Shown here piece after piece: positions 19,210-28,585 of a stretch of 64,000 bases of DNA (position 1 is the first letter of the stretch; each line of letters begins with the position of its first letter). The notes below the pieces were generated by a model that saw nothing but the letters and a program-made list of their open reading frames with translations, was not told the DNA's origin and made no database searches. Both the position numbers and the translations under genes were made by a program. Source of the DNA: Paenibacillus sp. JZ16 (GTDB lineage Bacteria > Bacillota > Bacilli > Paenibacillales > Paenibacillaceae); NCBI RefSeq assembly GCF_015326965.1, contig NZ_CP017659.1:2108001-2172000 (forward strand), read 5' to 3'.

Positions 19210-21204
19210 TTATACTTCAACAGGTATTCTTGTCTTATTACTGATTACCATTTCCCCTCCGTTTTCGAGTCTCATAGGTTTAAAACCATAAGATTCAATC
19301 CTAAATCGATCTTCATCATTTAATTCTGGAACCGCCCAGACCAAAGAATACTTTGCTCTTGTGTTTGCAACATAACCTATTCTGCCGGATTCAAGTTCTT
19401 TTTCAATCCACTTCTTCCAATGGGCGCTTCCCGAGTTACGCCGGCTTGAAACCACCATCACACTATCAAAATCCTTGCCTTTAACCGAATGTATGGTGTT
19501 TATTGATAACAAATTTAAACTATCTCTTGCGTTGTAGGTAATGATATTACTTTTAGCAGTGCCACGGGGGGCTATAAATTTAGGTAAGTCATTAAAGTCT
19601 CTCACTTCGTTATCAAACTTCTTTAAATCTTGATAAGCATTCAATATTATATTTAAAAAGTGTTTATTAAAATTTTTATACCATGAAGTATAACTATTAT
19701 TTTCAAACATCATTAAATCAGGATATACTGAACATCCGTCCAAGAAATCTTTAATAAAAATTCTCCATCTATAAACAGAGTCAATTGAACTAGGGCAATG
19801 ATAGTTTTTTTTAGTTTTAGCCCCTCCAAACCATCTTTGCATATGATTACTGGCAAGTTCTAATGCTAACAGTCTTGAATTTGGTGTGTTTTCATTCCAA
19901 AGTTGTAAAGCATCTAAAATCGGGTGTTTACTTACAGTGGAGCTTGTATCTAAATCTTGTTTTAATGCTTGTTGTCTTACCAATATAGCTGACCTATTGA
20001 AAGGAATTGCAATTCCCTTTAGAAAATCCAAATATTGTTGAATCACTAAAGACAAATCACTATATTCTAAATAACAAACACTTCTATCACCTAAAATTTC
20101 AGTCGCTCGACCATGTATTGGTGACTTGATACCTATTAATTTATTCGATGTATTCACTATTGAATGACAACTTCTAAAATTATCTGTTAAAAAAAACTTT
20201 TTGAATCCAGATAAATATTCTTTTGTGTTTTCAGGATTGGCGTTTTTGAACTCATAAATGGATTGATTTAGATCTCCAATGAAATGGAGAGTAGAGCCGC
20301 AAGCTCTTAATTGATCAAGAATATTAATCTCAATCCAAGATAAATCCTGGCATTCATCTATTAGAATAACAGGGAAACGTGAAGATATGAGCGAAGAAAT
20401 ATGGTTATCTTGCTTTAAAACTCTAAATGCCATATTATTTATATCTTCGAAGTTAGCGAATCCATCTTTCAAAAAAGTTTGCTTAACTTTGACTATCTCT
20501 TCTTTTATATAGTTAAATCCTAATAATTGATTATTGCTTTTCTTCTTTCTATAATCCTGAATGAATTTTTGTACTTCAGCAGATTGATAATACTCTTTTA
20601 ACGGAATTTTATAATTTTCTGAATGATAAATAATAATATCTTTAATTTTATAATCATAATAAACTTGGTTAGCATAGAAGTCTTGACGTTTTGAGTTCAT
20701 ATTCATGTAAGGGAGTTTGTACTTTTTTAACCAGTGGTTCTCAAATACAGTTAAATTTTTATCTATTAACCTATAGGAGGTGTCCCCCTTGTTATTTTTG
20801 TGTTTAGAATATTTATATCCAAAGCTTTGAGCAATAAAACCATGTATGAACCCAGATAAAGTTCCTATATAGTGCGGATACAAAGAGGTTAAACCAGAAA
20901 ATATATCCACTCTTTCTTTAATTGTATCCGTTGCTTCGTTAGTAAACGTAAGCACGGCTATTCCACTATTTTTAGAACTCCACTTACTAATCTCATAAGC
21001 TGTTTTCATTCCAACAACTTCAGTTTTTCCACTCCCAGCACAGGCCTCTAAGAAAATGTTATCATTAATCGGAGAGAGAACATATTTCAATTGTTGTTCA
21101 GTCTTTTCCTTTACCTTACTTTCAATTAAAGAAATATATGAGCTAATTTCTTTATTTCCACACAGAGTGTTTATTATCTCTTGTTCCATTTCTTGCTTAT
21201 TCAT
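19210..21204 (-). CDS. gajB: UvrD-like helicase of a Gabija-type defence system (GajB-like)
   Basis: A 664-residue superfamily 1A helicase with its motifs in order: ACAGSGKT (near 56), AVLTFTNEATDTIKER, DECQD (near 284), FIGDLNQSIYEF, DNFRSCHSI, NTIHSVKGKDFD (near 572) and GYVANTRAK (near 613). In Gabija the helicase partner joins a GajA ring and contributes to phage defence. The ATG at 21204 directly follows the nuclease stop codon with GGAGGTGG just upstream, so the two are translationally coupled. It is longer than the roughly 500 residues I recall for the reference GajB. The gene is strikingly AT-rich against the sugar genes on both sides. A class 2 OLD-helicase pair outside strict Gabija is the alternative. 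Confidence 0.87.
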   Translation of the reverse strand: MNKQEMEQEIINTLCGNKEISSYISLIESKVKEKTEQQLKYVLSPINDNIFLEACAGSGKTEVVGMKTAYEISKWSSKNSGIAVLTFTNEATDTIKERVDIFSGLTSLYPHYIGTLSGFIHGFIAQSFGYKYSKHKNNKGDTSYRLIDKNLTVFENHWLKKYKLPYMNMNSKRQDFYANQVYYDYKIKDIIIYHSENYKIPLKEYYQSAEVQKFIQDYRKKKSNNQLLGFNYIKEEIVKVKQTFLKDGFANFEDINNMAFRVLKQDNHISSLISSRFPVILIDECQDLSWIEINILDQLRACGSTLHFIGDLNQSIYEFKNANPENTKEYLSGFKKFFLTDNFRSCHSIVNTSNKLIGIKSPIHGRATEILGDRSVCYLEYSDLSLVIQQYLDFLKGIAIPFNRSAILVRQQALKQDLDTSSTVSKHPILDALQLWNENTPNSRLLALELASNHMQRWFGGAKTKKNYHCPSSIDSVYRWRIFIKDFLDGCSVYPDLMMFENNSYTSWYKNFNKHFLNIILNAYQDLKKFDNEVRDFNDLPKFIAPRGTAKSNIITYNARDSLNLLSINTIHSVKGKDFDSVMVVSSRRNSGSAHWKKWIEKELESGRIGYVANTRAKYSLVWAVPELNDEDRFRIESYGFKPMRLENGGEMVISNKTRIPVEV

Positions 21205-23190
21205 CTATTCACCACCTCCACATGCCCAAATAATAGCTTGTTTAATGTAGTTAGGGATGTTTATTATTTCGCTTATCTTAGAAAAAACATCTGAGATATT
21301 TGATTGTGATTCATCGATTTTTTCCAATTGCATGCTTATCTGTAACTCTAAATAATCTGTGAGTTCCTGTGAATAGATACCTTTTCCAACTTCGTTCGCA
21401 TCAATATGCTTAAAGATATATTCAGCGTCCTCTTTTAACATATCTTCATCCTCTGAGTACTGATTGCTTCTAGAAGATATTGCACTACATTGTTTTTTTA
21501 CTTTTCCAGAAACAGGCCATAAATCATGAAGGACTTTTGCCATTTGGTTATTGTTTCCATTTATTGCTAAATCATATTCAAACGTTTTTAAAGGTGAACG
21601 ATACAAACGCCCCCATTTGCTCTTATTAATATCATCCATTAGCTGGATTGCGCTATTAGCTCCAATTGGTGATTCGCTTGGTAAAGGAAATGTATCTTGT
21701 AATATAGTTATGGGTTCACCTTCCTTATCTTTTTTTAATTTTCCATTTTCATCATAGACAAAAACTTTGAGCTTTGGGGGATCATTATCAGTAATTCCAG
21801 AACAAAAAATAGGTAGTTGCACTTCACTAGAGGAACCATCACATTTTGCAAACAGCTTCATAAAATGTTTGAAATTTATTCCGTTAATGTTAATTGTAGA
21901 TACACCAGCCTCTTCTAATGAGGTTGGCAATAATGCTTCAGAATTATCCAAAGCTTTCTTATTATGTTGCGCCAATACTATCTTTGCAAATGTAGGTATC
22001 AGCATAGCCTCACTTATGCCTTCTACAAGAATGACACCTTTTGAAAAAAGCAGTGTAGACTTTGTAACATCTAGCCATCGATTGATATAATTTTTGCTTT
22101 CACCTAAATCGATATCCTTTAATGAGGTTGCAACAATTTTGTCTTCATTTTGAGTAACATGAATTAAGTTATCAGTATGTATAGAAGAAGCAAGGACTGG
22201 AGAATGTGTGGTAATAATAACCTGTATATTTCCAAGTTTACGGGTTATCTCTTCTAGATACTTTATAAATTTCACCTGAAGTTGAGGATGTAAATGCGCT
22301 TCCGGCTCCTCTATCAGTAAAACAGTTATCATGTTATTATTTTTTAGTAGTTCAAGCTCAGCAAATACAGTGGCTATGTATAACAAGTTATTGTATCCCA
22401 GGCTATTAGTTGCGATGTCTCTGAATTTATCTGGATCGCTCTGCTTAATGCCTGGAAAGAAAACCATTCTTATGCTTTCTACAATTTTGTTAAATGTTGT
22501 CTCTGCGAATTGCAGATTTATACTCTGACCAAGACGTTGCCCCAAGCTCTCCTCAAGCTTTGTATTAATGTTGAGTTTCGCAGTTTCAATTTCGTCATAT
22601 TTTTTTTCAGCATTACTTGTGATTTGTTCGTTAAACTTACTTACATTCTGTACAAGTGAATCCTTGTTGTCGCCATATTGTTTCTTTAATAACTGCGCCA
22701 GTCTGGACCGCTTCCCATTAACTAACTTTTCCTCTGCATCGCGGAGAGGTGGCAGGTATATACAATCGATACACTCAAAAGTTTCCTCTTCAAAGATGCT
22801 TGATTTCGATGCCCCACCCCATATTTCTTTCTTATAATACCCCTTCCTATTGGGATTTGAACTAACCTCTAAGTGCAATTGGGCTTTATAATCTGCATCG
22901 CACCAAGTTAAAAATGTTACTTGTTCATCTGAACTCAGGGATTCAAGTGTAATATCTATTCTTATGTCAGGAGCAGAGTACTGTTTGTCCAACGAAATAT
23001 AAAAATCGTCTTCATCAATATTCATATTTGAAAACTCATTCTCTCGTAGAATAAGCCTTAGGGCATTAATTATTGTCGTTTTTCCTGATCCATTTTCTCC
23101 AACCAATACATTGAGCCCTTGATTTAACTTTATTATAGATTTTTCTTTAGAGTTCTTATATCCGGCAATATTCAAATTTGATATATACAC
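21205..23190 (-). CDS. gajA: OLD-family ATPase/TOPRIM nuclease of a Gabija-type defence system (GajA-like)
   Basis: A 661-residue protein. The N-terminal ABC-type ATPase has Walker A GENGSGKTT (31-39) and Walker B LLIEEPEAHLHPQ (near 292), then TTHSPVLASS. The C-terminal TOPRIM domain has GVILVEGISEAML (catalytic glutamate, near 387) and the DxD-like GITDNDPPK (near 467). OLD nucleases followed by a UvrD helicase are the Gabija (class 2 OLD) arrangement; GajA is a nucleotide-regulated DNA nickase or nuclease. The frame extends to 23250, but the GTG at 23190 has AGGTGGTG five bases upstream and begins with the YISNLNIAGYKN strand typical of the family. It is longer than the roughly 580-residue reference. 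Confidence 0.88.
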   Translation of the reverse strand: MYISNLNIAGYKNSKEKSIIKLNQGLNVLVGENGSGKTTIINALRLILRENEFSNMNIDEDDFYISLDKQYSAPDIRIDITLESLSSDEQVTFLTWCDADYKAQLHLEVSSNPNRKGYYKKEIWGGASKSSIFEEETFECIDCIYLPPLRDAEEKLVNGKRSRLAQLLKKQYGDNKDSLVQNVSKFNEQITSNAEKKYDEIETAKLNINTKLEESLGQRLGQSINLQFAETTFNKIVESIRMVFFPGIKQSDPDKFRDIATNSLGYNNLLYIATVFAELELLKNNNMITVLLIEEPEAHLHPQLQVKFIKYLEEITRKLGNIQVIITTHSPVLASSIHTDNLIHVTQNEDKIVATSLKDIDLGESKNYINRWLDVTKSTLLFSKGVILVEGISEAMLIPTFAKIVLAQHNKKALDNSEALLPTSLEEAGVSTININGINFKHFMKLFAKCDGSSSEVQLPIFCSGITDNDPPKLKVFVYDENGKLKKDKEGEPITILQDTFPLPSESPIGANSAIQLMDDINKSKWGRLYRSPLKTFEYDLAINGNNNQMAKVLHDLWPVSGKVKKQCSAISSRSNQYSEDEDMLKEDAEYIFKHIDANEVGKGIYSQELTDYLELQISMQLEKIDESQSNISDVFSKISEIINIPNYIKQAIIWACGGGE

Positions 23191-23498
23191 TAAAACACCA
23201 CCTATAAAGATAAATAATATGTAGAAATTATTTAATAAATCTAATTTCACGAAATTATGTAATATATTTACTAAGAGGAATGGTAACCTACTTGGTTGAG
23301 AATTCTATCAAGGCGTCTAATCCTATCTTTAAATTCATTCGACACAGTTCGTTATTCATCCTCCAAAAGAACTAAATTTCTCCATTATTATAAAAAAGCC
23401 TCTGGAATACTAGAGGCTTGGTCTTTTTAAGCAAACTCAATATATACACAAATTGTAGTACTCTCTTTATTTAACCTCACGTCTTCTTCTAATCTATC
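23191..23498. other. AT-rich gap upstream of the defence genes
   Basis: This 308-base stretch holds the presumed promoter and leader of the gajA-like gene and the terminator of the GH95 gene (listed separately). I see no clear -35/-10 pair for gajA. A 23-codon minus-strand ORF (23288-23359) starts at an ATG touching a GGAGG, too close for efficient initiation. It could be a leader peptide or chance. No gene otherwise. Confidence 0.5.
23396..23419 (-). terminator. Terminator of the GH95 gene
   Basis: On the minus strand AAGCCTCT pairs with AGAGGCTT over an 8-base loop and is followed by a run of T (complement of 23391-23397). It ends the GH95 transcript and insulates the defence module from it. 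Confidence 0.88.
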
Positions 23499-25814
23499 TC
23501 ATCCAACTTCCGCGCTTCTTCCTTCCCGAGACCTCCCCCCATAAAACACCTTCACACTTCCACTCTCATTCCCCTTCACCCTCGCTTCAACCAACTTCCC
23601 ATCTTCCCAGCTCATATCCACCTCAATATTCCCTTTCGCCTTCAGCCCTGTCACGCTGCCTGTCGGCCATATCGCCGGCAGTGCGGGCAGAAGATGAATC
23701 TCGCCTTCGTGGCTCTGCAGCAGCATTTCCGCAATGGCAGCGGTGCCGCCGAAGTTGCCGTCGATGACAAAAATGTTGGCCTCGGCTCCGGCTACGCCGG
23801 GTTTGGAGTAGGTGAGCATATTGTCGAAGGACAGCTCCCCGATCAGGTGGGCGATATGCTGCACGGCCTGCTCCCCGTCATGCAATCGGGCGTAGAAGAG
23901 TCCGAACAGCGCTGCGGTAAATTCGATGTCCTCCAGGTCGGCCCGGCTGTTCCGGTTCTCCAATGTTACTCGGGCTGCCGCAGCTAGTTCCGGCGTATAA
24001 TGCGGCGTGATTTGGCTGCCGGGATACAGGGCATATAGATGCGACAGATGGCGATGCTCCGGCTGCGCCTCCTCATAGTCCTCCAGCCATTCCTGCAGCT
24101 GCCCCTTCTTGCCGATCATCAGCGGAGGCAATTGATCCAGCGCTGTCTGCCACTTCTGCTGAAGCGCCTCATCCACGCCCAGCGTCTGTGCTGCCTTCAC
24201 GCAGAATGCCAGCAGATCCCGGACCAGGACCTGATCCATGGTCGGGCCCATGGACAGCTGCTGATGCCCATCCTCCGGATGGCCGGTAAAAAAGCTGTTC
24301 TCCGGCGAATTCGACGGACCTGTCACCAGCCAGCCATACTTCGGATGCACGGTCATATAATCCATGAAAAAGGCCGCAGTTTCCTTCAGGACGGGATAAG
24401 CCAACTCCTCCAGAAAAGCCTGATCGCGGTTGTACGCGTAGTGCTCCATCATATGCGTCGCAATCCACAATCCGCCCGTCACGTTCAGCCCCCAGGAGGT
24501 CCCCCATCCCGGCGACGCAAATCCCCAGGCATTGGAGAATACATGGGCCACCCAGCCTTCGGCATCATAATAATGGCGCGCCGCCGAGCGTCCGGCCACC
24601 GACAGCTGCTGGATATACCGCATGAGCGGCTCATGGCTCTCGCTCAGGTTCGCGGCCTCCGTCGGAAAATAGTTCATCTGGGTGTTCACATCCAGGTGAT
24701 AGTCACAGCTCCATTCCATTTTGTTGGCTTCGCCGTCATTCCATATGCCTTGCAAATGCATGGGCAGGATGGAGTCTTGTCGTGACCCGCTAATGGTCAA
24801 GTACCGGCCGTATTGATAAAACAACGCAAACAACGCCGGATCGTCCCAGTTGCCCTGCTTGAACCTGCCGATCCGCTCGTCCGTAGGCAAACTGGAATGC
24901 TCGGAGCTTCCCAGATCTAAGCTTACACGGGCATACAGCGGCTGATAATCCGCCAGATGCTTGGCTCTCAGCGCATCATATCCCAGCAGCACAGCCTGCT
25001 CCAGCTGCAACGCGCTTTTCTCACGCCAGCCCTCATCTTCTTGACGGTAATCCGTATTCACCGCAAAATAAATCGCAGCCTCATCCGCTCCAGATACGTT
25101 TATGGTGTCATCCGTGCAGCTCACCTGCCCGCCTTCCGTTACGACGCGCAGCTGGCCTTGGCAGGACACCCCGCACTCCCCATTGCTATGTACGCTTTCC
25201 AGCGCCTGTCCCTTGAATTCGATCGTATCCTTCCCAGTAACGACAGCATGAAAAGGACCATTCTCCCCTCGAATCGAAATGCAGAATGACACGCCTAATG
25301 AGCCATGGCTGCTGCGAATTCGCGCAACAATGACCTGATCGTCATGGGAAGCTAAGACCTCTCGCGTCATCTCCGCTCCATCAATCACGCAAAAAGAACG
25401 TACCACCGCCTCCTCCAGATCCAGTTCCCGATGGAACAGCGGCTCAGCTGCTGCATCTTGTCTCCCGCCTTCGGATAGCTTCACGTTATGATCAAACTCC
25501 AGAACGACTTGGCATAGTCCCAGATTGGTGCCAAAATTCAATTTTTCCGGCTCCAGGTGCTTCTTAGCCAGTCGATCGCCTTCGCGATAATCGCCCTGGA
25601 AGAAGTGTTTCCGCATCTGCTCCAAATCCGCTTTGCTGTTGCTTCGCCCTTGAGCCGGCTCCGGCTGGCCGGACCAATAGGTGGTTTCGGTGATATTCCA
25701 TATTTCTCTGTCAGGAGTGGATACCACCACATTCCCCATTCGGCCATTGCCGATCGGCAGTCCTTGCGACCAGCCCTGAGCCGGTTTCGTATACCAAAGC
25801 TTCATATCTGACAT
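23499..25814 (-). CDS. Glycoside hydrolase family 95 (alpha-L-fucosidase/galactosidase)
   Basis: A 771-residue GH95-type enzyme. The N-terminal beta domain opens with LWYTKPAQGWSQGLPIGNGR, the GH95 hallmark. The (alpha/alpha)6 barrel carries CDYHLDVNTQMNYFPTE near residue 400 and GPSNSPENSF near 495, both active-site regions. The C-terminal part has DGNFGGTAAIAEMLLQS. Family members hydrolyse alpha-1,2-L-fucose or alpha-L-galactose from plant or animal glycans by inversion. No signal peptide, so it acts in the cytoplasm after import. ATG at 25814 has AGAGGAG eight bases upstream. It follows the secreted GH-D gene on the same strand. Confidence 0.93.
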   Translation of the reverse strand: MSDMKLWYTKPAQGWSQGLPIGNGRMGNVVVSTPDREIWNITETTYWSGQPEPAQGRSNSKADLEQMRKHFFQGDYREGDRLAKKHLEPEKLNFGTNLGLCQVVLEFDHNVKLSEGGRQDAAAEPLFHRELDLEEAVVRSFCVIDGAEMTREVLASHDDQVIVARIRSSHGSLGVSFCISIRGENGPFHAVVTGKDTIEFKGQALESVHSNGECGVSCQGQLRVVTEGGQVSCTDDTINVSGADEAAIYFAVNTDYRQEDEGWREKSALQLEQAVLLGYDALRAKHLADYQPLYARVSLDLGSSEHSSLPTDERIGRFKQGNWDDPALFALFYQYGRYLTISGSRQDSILPMHLQGIWNDGEANKMEWSCDYHLDVNTQMNYFPTEAANLSESHEPLMRYIQQLSVAGRSAARHYYDAEGWVAHVFSNAWGFASPGWGTSWGLNVTGGLWIATHMMEHYAYNRDQAFLEELAYPVLKETAAFFMDYMTVHPKYGWLVTGPSNSPENSFFTGHPEDGHQQLSMGPTMDQVLVRDLLAFCVKAAQTLGVDEALQQKWQTALDQLPPLMIGKKGQLQEWLEDYEEAQPEHRHLSHLYALYPGSQITPHYTPELAAAARVTLENRNSRADLEDIEFTAALFGLFYARLHDGEQAVQHIAHLIGELSFDNMLTYSKPGVAGAEANIFVIDGNFGGTAAIAEMLLQSHEGEIHLLPALPAIWPTGSVTGLKAKGNIEVDMSWEDGKLVEARVKGNESGSVKVFYGGRSREGRSAEVG

Positions 25815-25885
25815 GTTGTTTTCTCCTCTTCATTTGATTTTCCAATAACGCGACAAGCACTACCCTTACAGCAAAAGCAAGAAAT

Positions 25886-25919
25886 CGCGATCCCCGGAGG
25901 AAGCCGGGAACCGCGATGA
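25886..25919 (-). terminator. Hairpin after the secreted GH-D enzyme
   Basis: ATCGCG-T-CCCGG arms (25886-25899 and 25906-25919) pair with two mismatches and a 6-base loop; on the minus strand a T-rich stretch follows. It probably ends or attenuates the two-gene GH-D transcript before GH95. Confidence 0.7.
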
Positions 25920-25955
25920 ACTTGCAGATGTACATGATGAACCGATGACTTCTTG

Positions 25956-28565
25956 TTATGGATTAGAGACGATTTTATAAAGCTTGGATTCGGCCGCTTT
26001 TAGCGTCACATCCAGCGAAGAGCCCGATGCCGTCTGAGATTGGCCGCTCCATACATCCGTCACCGTATAGGACGCCGCCCCTTCCGAAGCGATACCGGCA
26101 CGAACGAGATCCACGGTGTGCTGTTCCGCATTTTGCGTATAGTTAAACACGGCAACATAGTAAGTTCCCTGATCGTCCAGCACGAATACGTTTGCTGCCT
26201 GCGTGCCCATGTTGCCTTCTACCGGCCGGAACGCCTTGCCCTTCATCGCCAGCCCGTTCACTTCCGGATTGGTTAGCAGCGTTTCCATGTACTGCCGTGC
26301 CGTCGCATCCGTTACGTCATCCGAATTCAGGAAGACCGTGCCGGAGATCGCGGCCGCATTGACGCGAGACTGCGCGCCTTCCATCGATCCGCCTTTGGTT
26401 AAGTGCATATAGTCCGGATCGGTATAATGGTAGATCGTTCCGTTCTGCCACCAGCCGTATGTGAGATTGTTCAGCTGGTATTCCGTGCTGCCGATGCTGC
26501 CGTCGATATCACAGGAGATGCGGCGGCTGTGCGCATATTGGCTAGGGAACAGCGGCGCGATGGAAGCGCTGATGAACATGGAGCCGTCCAGCACTTCATT
26601 CACGTAAGCCATCCCTTGGTTATAGGCCTGGATGCCGGTTTGAACGCTAGGATCATAATGCTTGCCTTCCATTGCCCCATGGCTCAGAAAATCGATTTTG
26701 ATATATTCAAAGCCCTTGCTCTTGAACTTATTCATGTAATAATCGATCCGCTGCTTCACGCCCGGATGCGTCGGATCCACGGCATAAGCGCCGTCCAGCG
26801 TCGGCAGGACGTTGCCGCCCAAATCGCGCAGCACGATATCGCCGTATTTATATTTGCCGCTCGTCCCTTCGACTTCCTGCTCCATATTGTTGCCCCAGTA
26901 CACGAACGGCGAATAATAGATGCCGGCCTTCTGTCCATTGCTATGAATGAGCTGAACCAGATCCGTCAGCTGCTGATCCGTCATGTTATCCCAATAGGAA
27001 TCGAGATTGATATAGATATTGCCCTCATTGTTGAAGGAATGGTTCTGAATATGGTCTTTAAAATAATTCGAGACCGAAACCGCCTTGTCAAAGCTTAAAT
27101 CGCTGGCATACGCTCCCCAGCTGTTCCAACCGACCGGAACGCCTTCAGGAATGTCTTTGCCAAAGGCTAACGGAGGCTGGATTGCTGCATTCACCTGGCC
27201 AAACTCTTCCAGCCCGGTCCGGTAATCCTCGAAAAAGCCGACCATGATTTTCGGCGAAGCAATCTGCTTGCCGGTTACTTTTCCATGCGGGATCGTGTCC
27301 CACGTGGATGTGGATGACGTAAATCCGCCATATACGCGCAATTTGTTCAATTTGTCATTCGAGCCGCTCCAATAGATGCCGGTTTTCCACGTGTCATGCG
27401 TTACCGATCCGATAACAAGGCCGTTCCGGCTCGTATTGTCATAAATGGCCGTCAGCTCCGAGCTGACATACAGACCGTTGTTGAGGCCGGTATTCATCGG
27501 CTTCGCTTGGTATCTGGACCAAGCATCATTGTCGAAAGGAACGACGAGGACCCGGTTATCGTCATAGCTGCCGATGTCGATGCCGCCTCTCGCTTCCATC
27601 GCGATAGGTGCGATGTTCCCCGTAGATATTGCGGAATGATGGGAAGCGACCGTTTCCGTAAGCAGATACGGCCCGTCTTCATAGACGTAATAGATTTGGC
27701 TGAGCGATGGCATTCCCCCATCCTCATTCACGACTGTCACCTTGATCCCCTTGCCGGTGGCATCCTGGAATGGGACCACTTGATTTTTATAGAATTTATG
27801 ATGTTTATAATCTGTACTTGCAACCATCCGGTCGAGCTGGATCTCGCTGTATAACCCCTTGGCAACCGCCTCACCGTTCCAATTGTATTGCGACAATCCG
27901 GTCGAGGTGTTGTACAGCAGCTCATACGTCGGATTGGATACCTTAAAGCCGTTGGCATATTCGGTTACGGTGATGGAGCCATAGCTGGTGGCTTTCTTTT
28001 GCTTGCCTAGATCGCCAATGCTGCCATCCGGGCCTGATCCGTTATCGCCGGCTGAATCAAAGGTCAGCTCAATCTTGTCAAAATCGGGCGAGTATCCGCC
28101 TGCATCATCGAACAGAATCGTGTTGCTGCCCTGATTCAAGTAAATTTGAATCTGATAGGTGCCGATCGTGTTCCAATCCGCCGTTTTCGGAAAACTGAAA
28201 TTCTCCTTCTCCGCTCCGTTCACGGAGATCGAAGCCGCGCGGGAATCCCCGGAGATGTAGAACATGTTCATATTGTAGATACCGGCCTTATCGGCCTGAA
28301 TCCCGTTGAACGTCAGCGTGGAGCCGCCGTATAGATTGCCGGCTTTTTGCCCGCCTGAACAGAAGCCGCAATCGACCGCTCCTGCATTGCCGGTAAACGT
28401 GTTCTGAGAAGCCTCGGCCTCGTAGGAAAGGATGCCTCCGGCCGACTGACTCGGCTGCTGCGGTTCTGCCGAAGCGAGGGAGCCGCCTAGCACAGACCCC
28501 ACTAACAGAAACGATAAGAAGAGCATGAATGGCTTTTGGAAGAATGTGAACGGATGAATACGCAC
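25956..28565 (-). CDS. Secreted clan GH-D glycoside hydrolase with carbohydrate-binding domain
   Basis: A protein of about 869 residues. From the GTG at 28565, preceded by AGAAGGAGGAGAGG, it has a clean signal peptide ending near LASAEPQ. The longer in-frame starts lie inside the upstream gene. After the signal comes a CBM6/35-like module (YEAEASQNTFTGNAG, ending near FDKIEL). Then comes a beta domain and a catalytic barrel with GWNSWGAY, YIKIDFLSHGAMEGKHYDP (likely nucleophile aspartate) and SRRISCDIDGS (likely acid/base). These are GH27/GH36-like features; exact family is unclear. It is paralogous to the upstream intracellular enzyme. It probably trims alpha-galactosyl or similar residues outside the cell. 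Confidence 0.85.
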   Translation of the reverse strand: MRIHPFTFFQKPFMLFLSFLLVGSVLGGSLASAEPQQPSQSAGGILSYEAEASQNTFTGNAGAVDCGFCSGGQKAGNLYGGSTLTFNGIQADKAGIYNMNMFYISGDSRAASISVNGAEKENFSFPKTADWNTIGTYQIQIYLNQGSNTILFDDAGGYSPDFDKIELTFDSAGDNGSGPDGSIGDLGKQKKATSYGSITVTEYANGFKVSNPTYELLYNTSTGLSQYNWNGEAVAKGLYSEIQLDRMVASTDYKHHKFYKNQVVPFQDATGKGIKVTVVNEDGGMPSLSQIYYVYEDGPYLLTETVASHHSAISTGNIAPIAMEARGGIDIGSYDDNRVLVVPFDNDAWSRYQAKPMNTGLNNGLYVSSELTAIYDNTSRNGLVIGSVTHDTWKTGIYWSGSNDKLNKLRVYGGFTSSTSTWDTIPHGKVTGKQIASPKIMVGFFEDYRTGLEEFGQVNAAIQPPLAFGKDIPEGVPVGWNSWGAYASDLSFDKAVSVSNYFKDHIQNHSFNNEGNIYINLDSYWDNMTDQQLTDLVQLIHSNGQKAGIYYSPFVYWGNNMEQEVEGTSGKYKYGDIVLRDLGGNVLPTLDGAYAVDPTHPGVKQRIDYYMNKFKSKGFEYIKIDFLSHGAMEGKHYDPSVQTGIQAYNQGMAYVNEVLDGSMFISASIAPLFPSQYAHSRRISCDIDGSIGSTEYQLNNLTYGWWQNGTIYHYTDPDYMHLTKGGSMEGAQSRVNAAAISGTVFLNSDDVTDATARQYMETLLTNPEVNGLAMKGKAFRPVEGNMGTQAANVFVLDDQGTYYVAVFNYTQNAEQHTVDLVRAGIASEGAASYTVTDVWSGQSQTASGSSLDVTLKAAESKLYKIVSNP

Positions 28566-28585
28566 TGAACCTCTCCTCCTTCTAC

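Noticed and set aside
19105..23395. Possible direct repeats or attachment sites flanking the defence module
   Set aside because: I compared both flanks by eye and found only short AT-rich matches such as AACTCAA, which are expected by chance.
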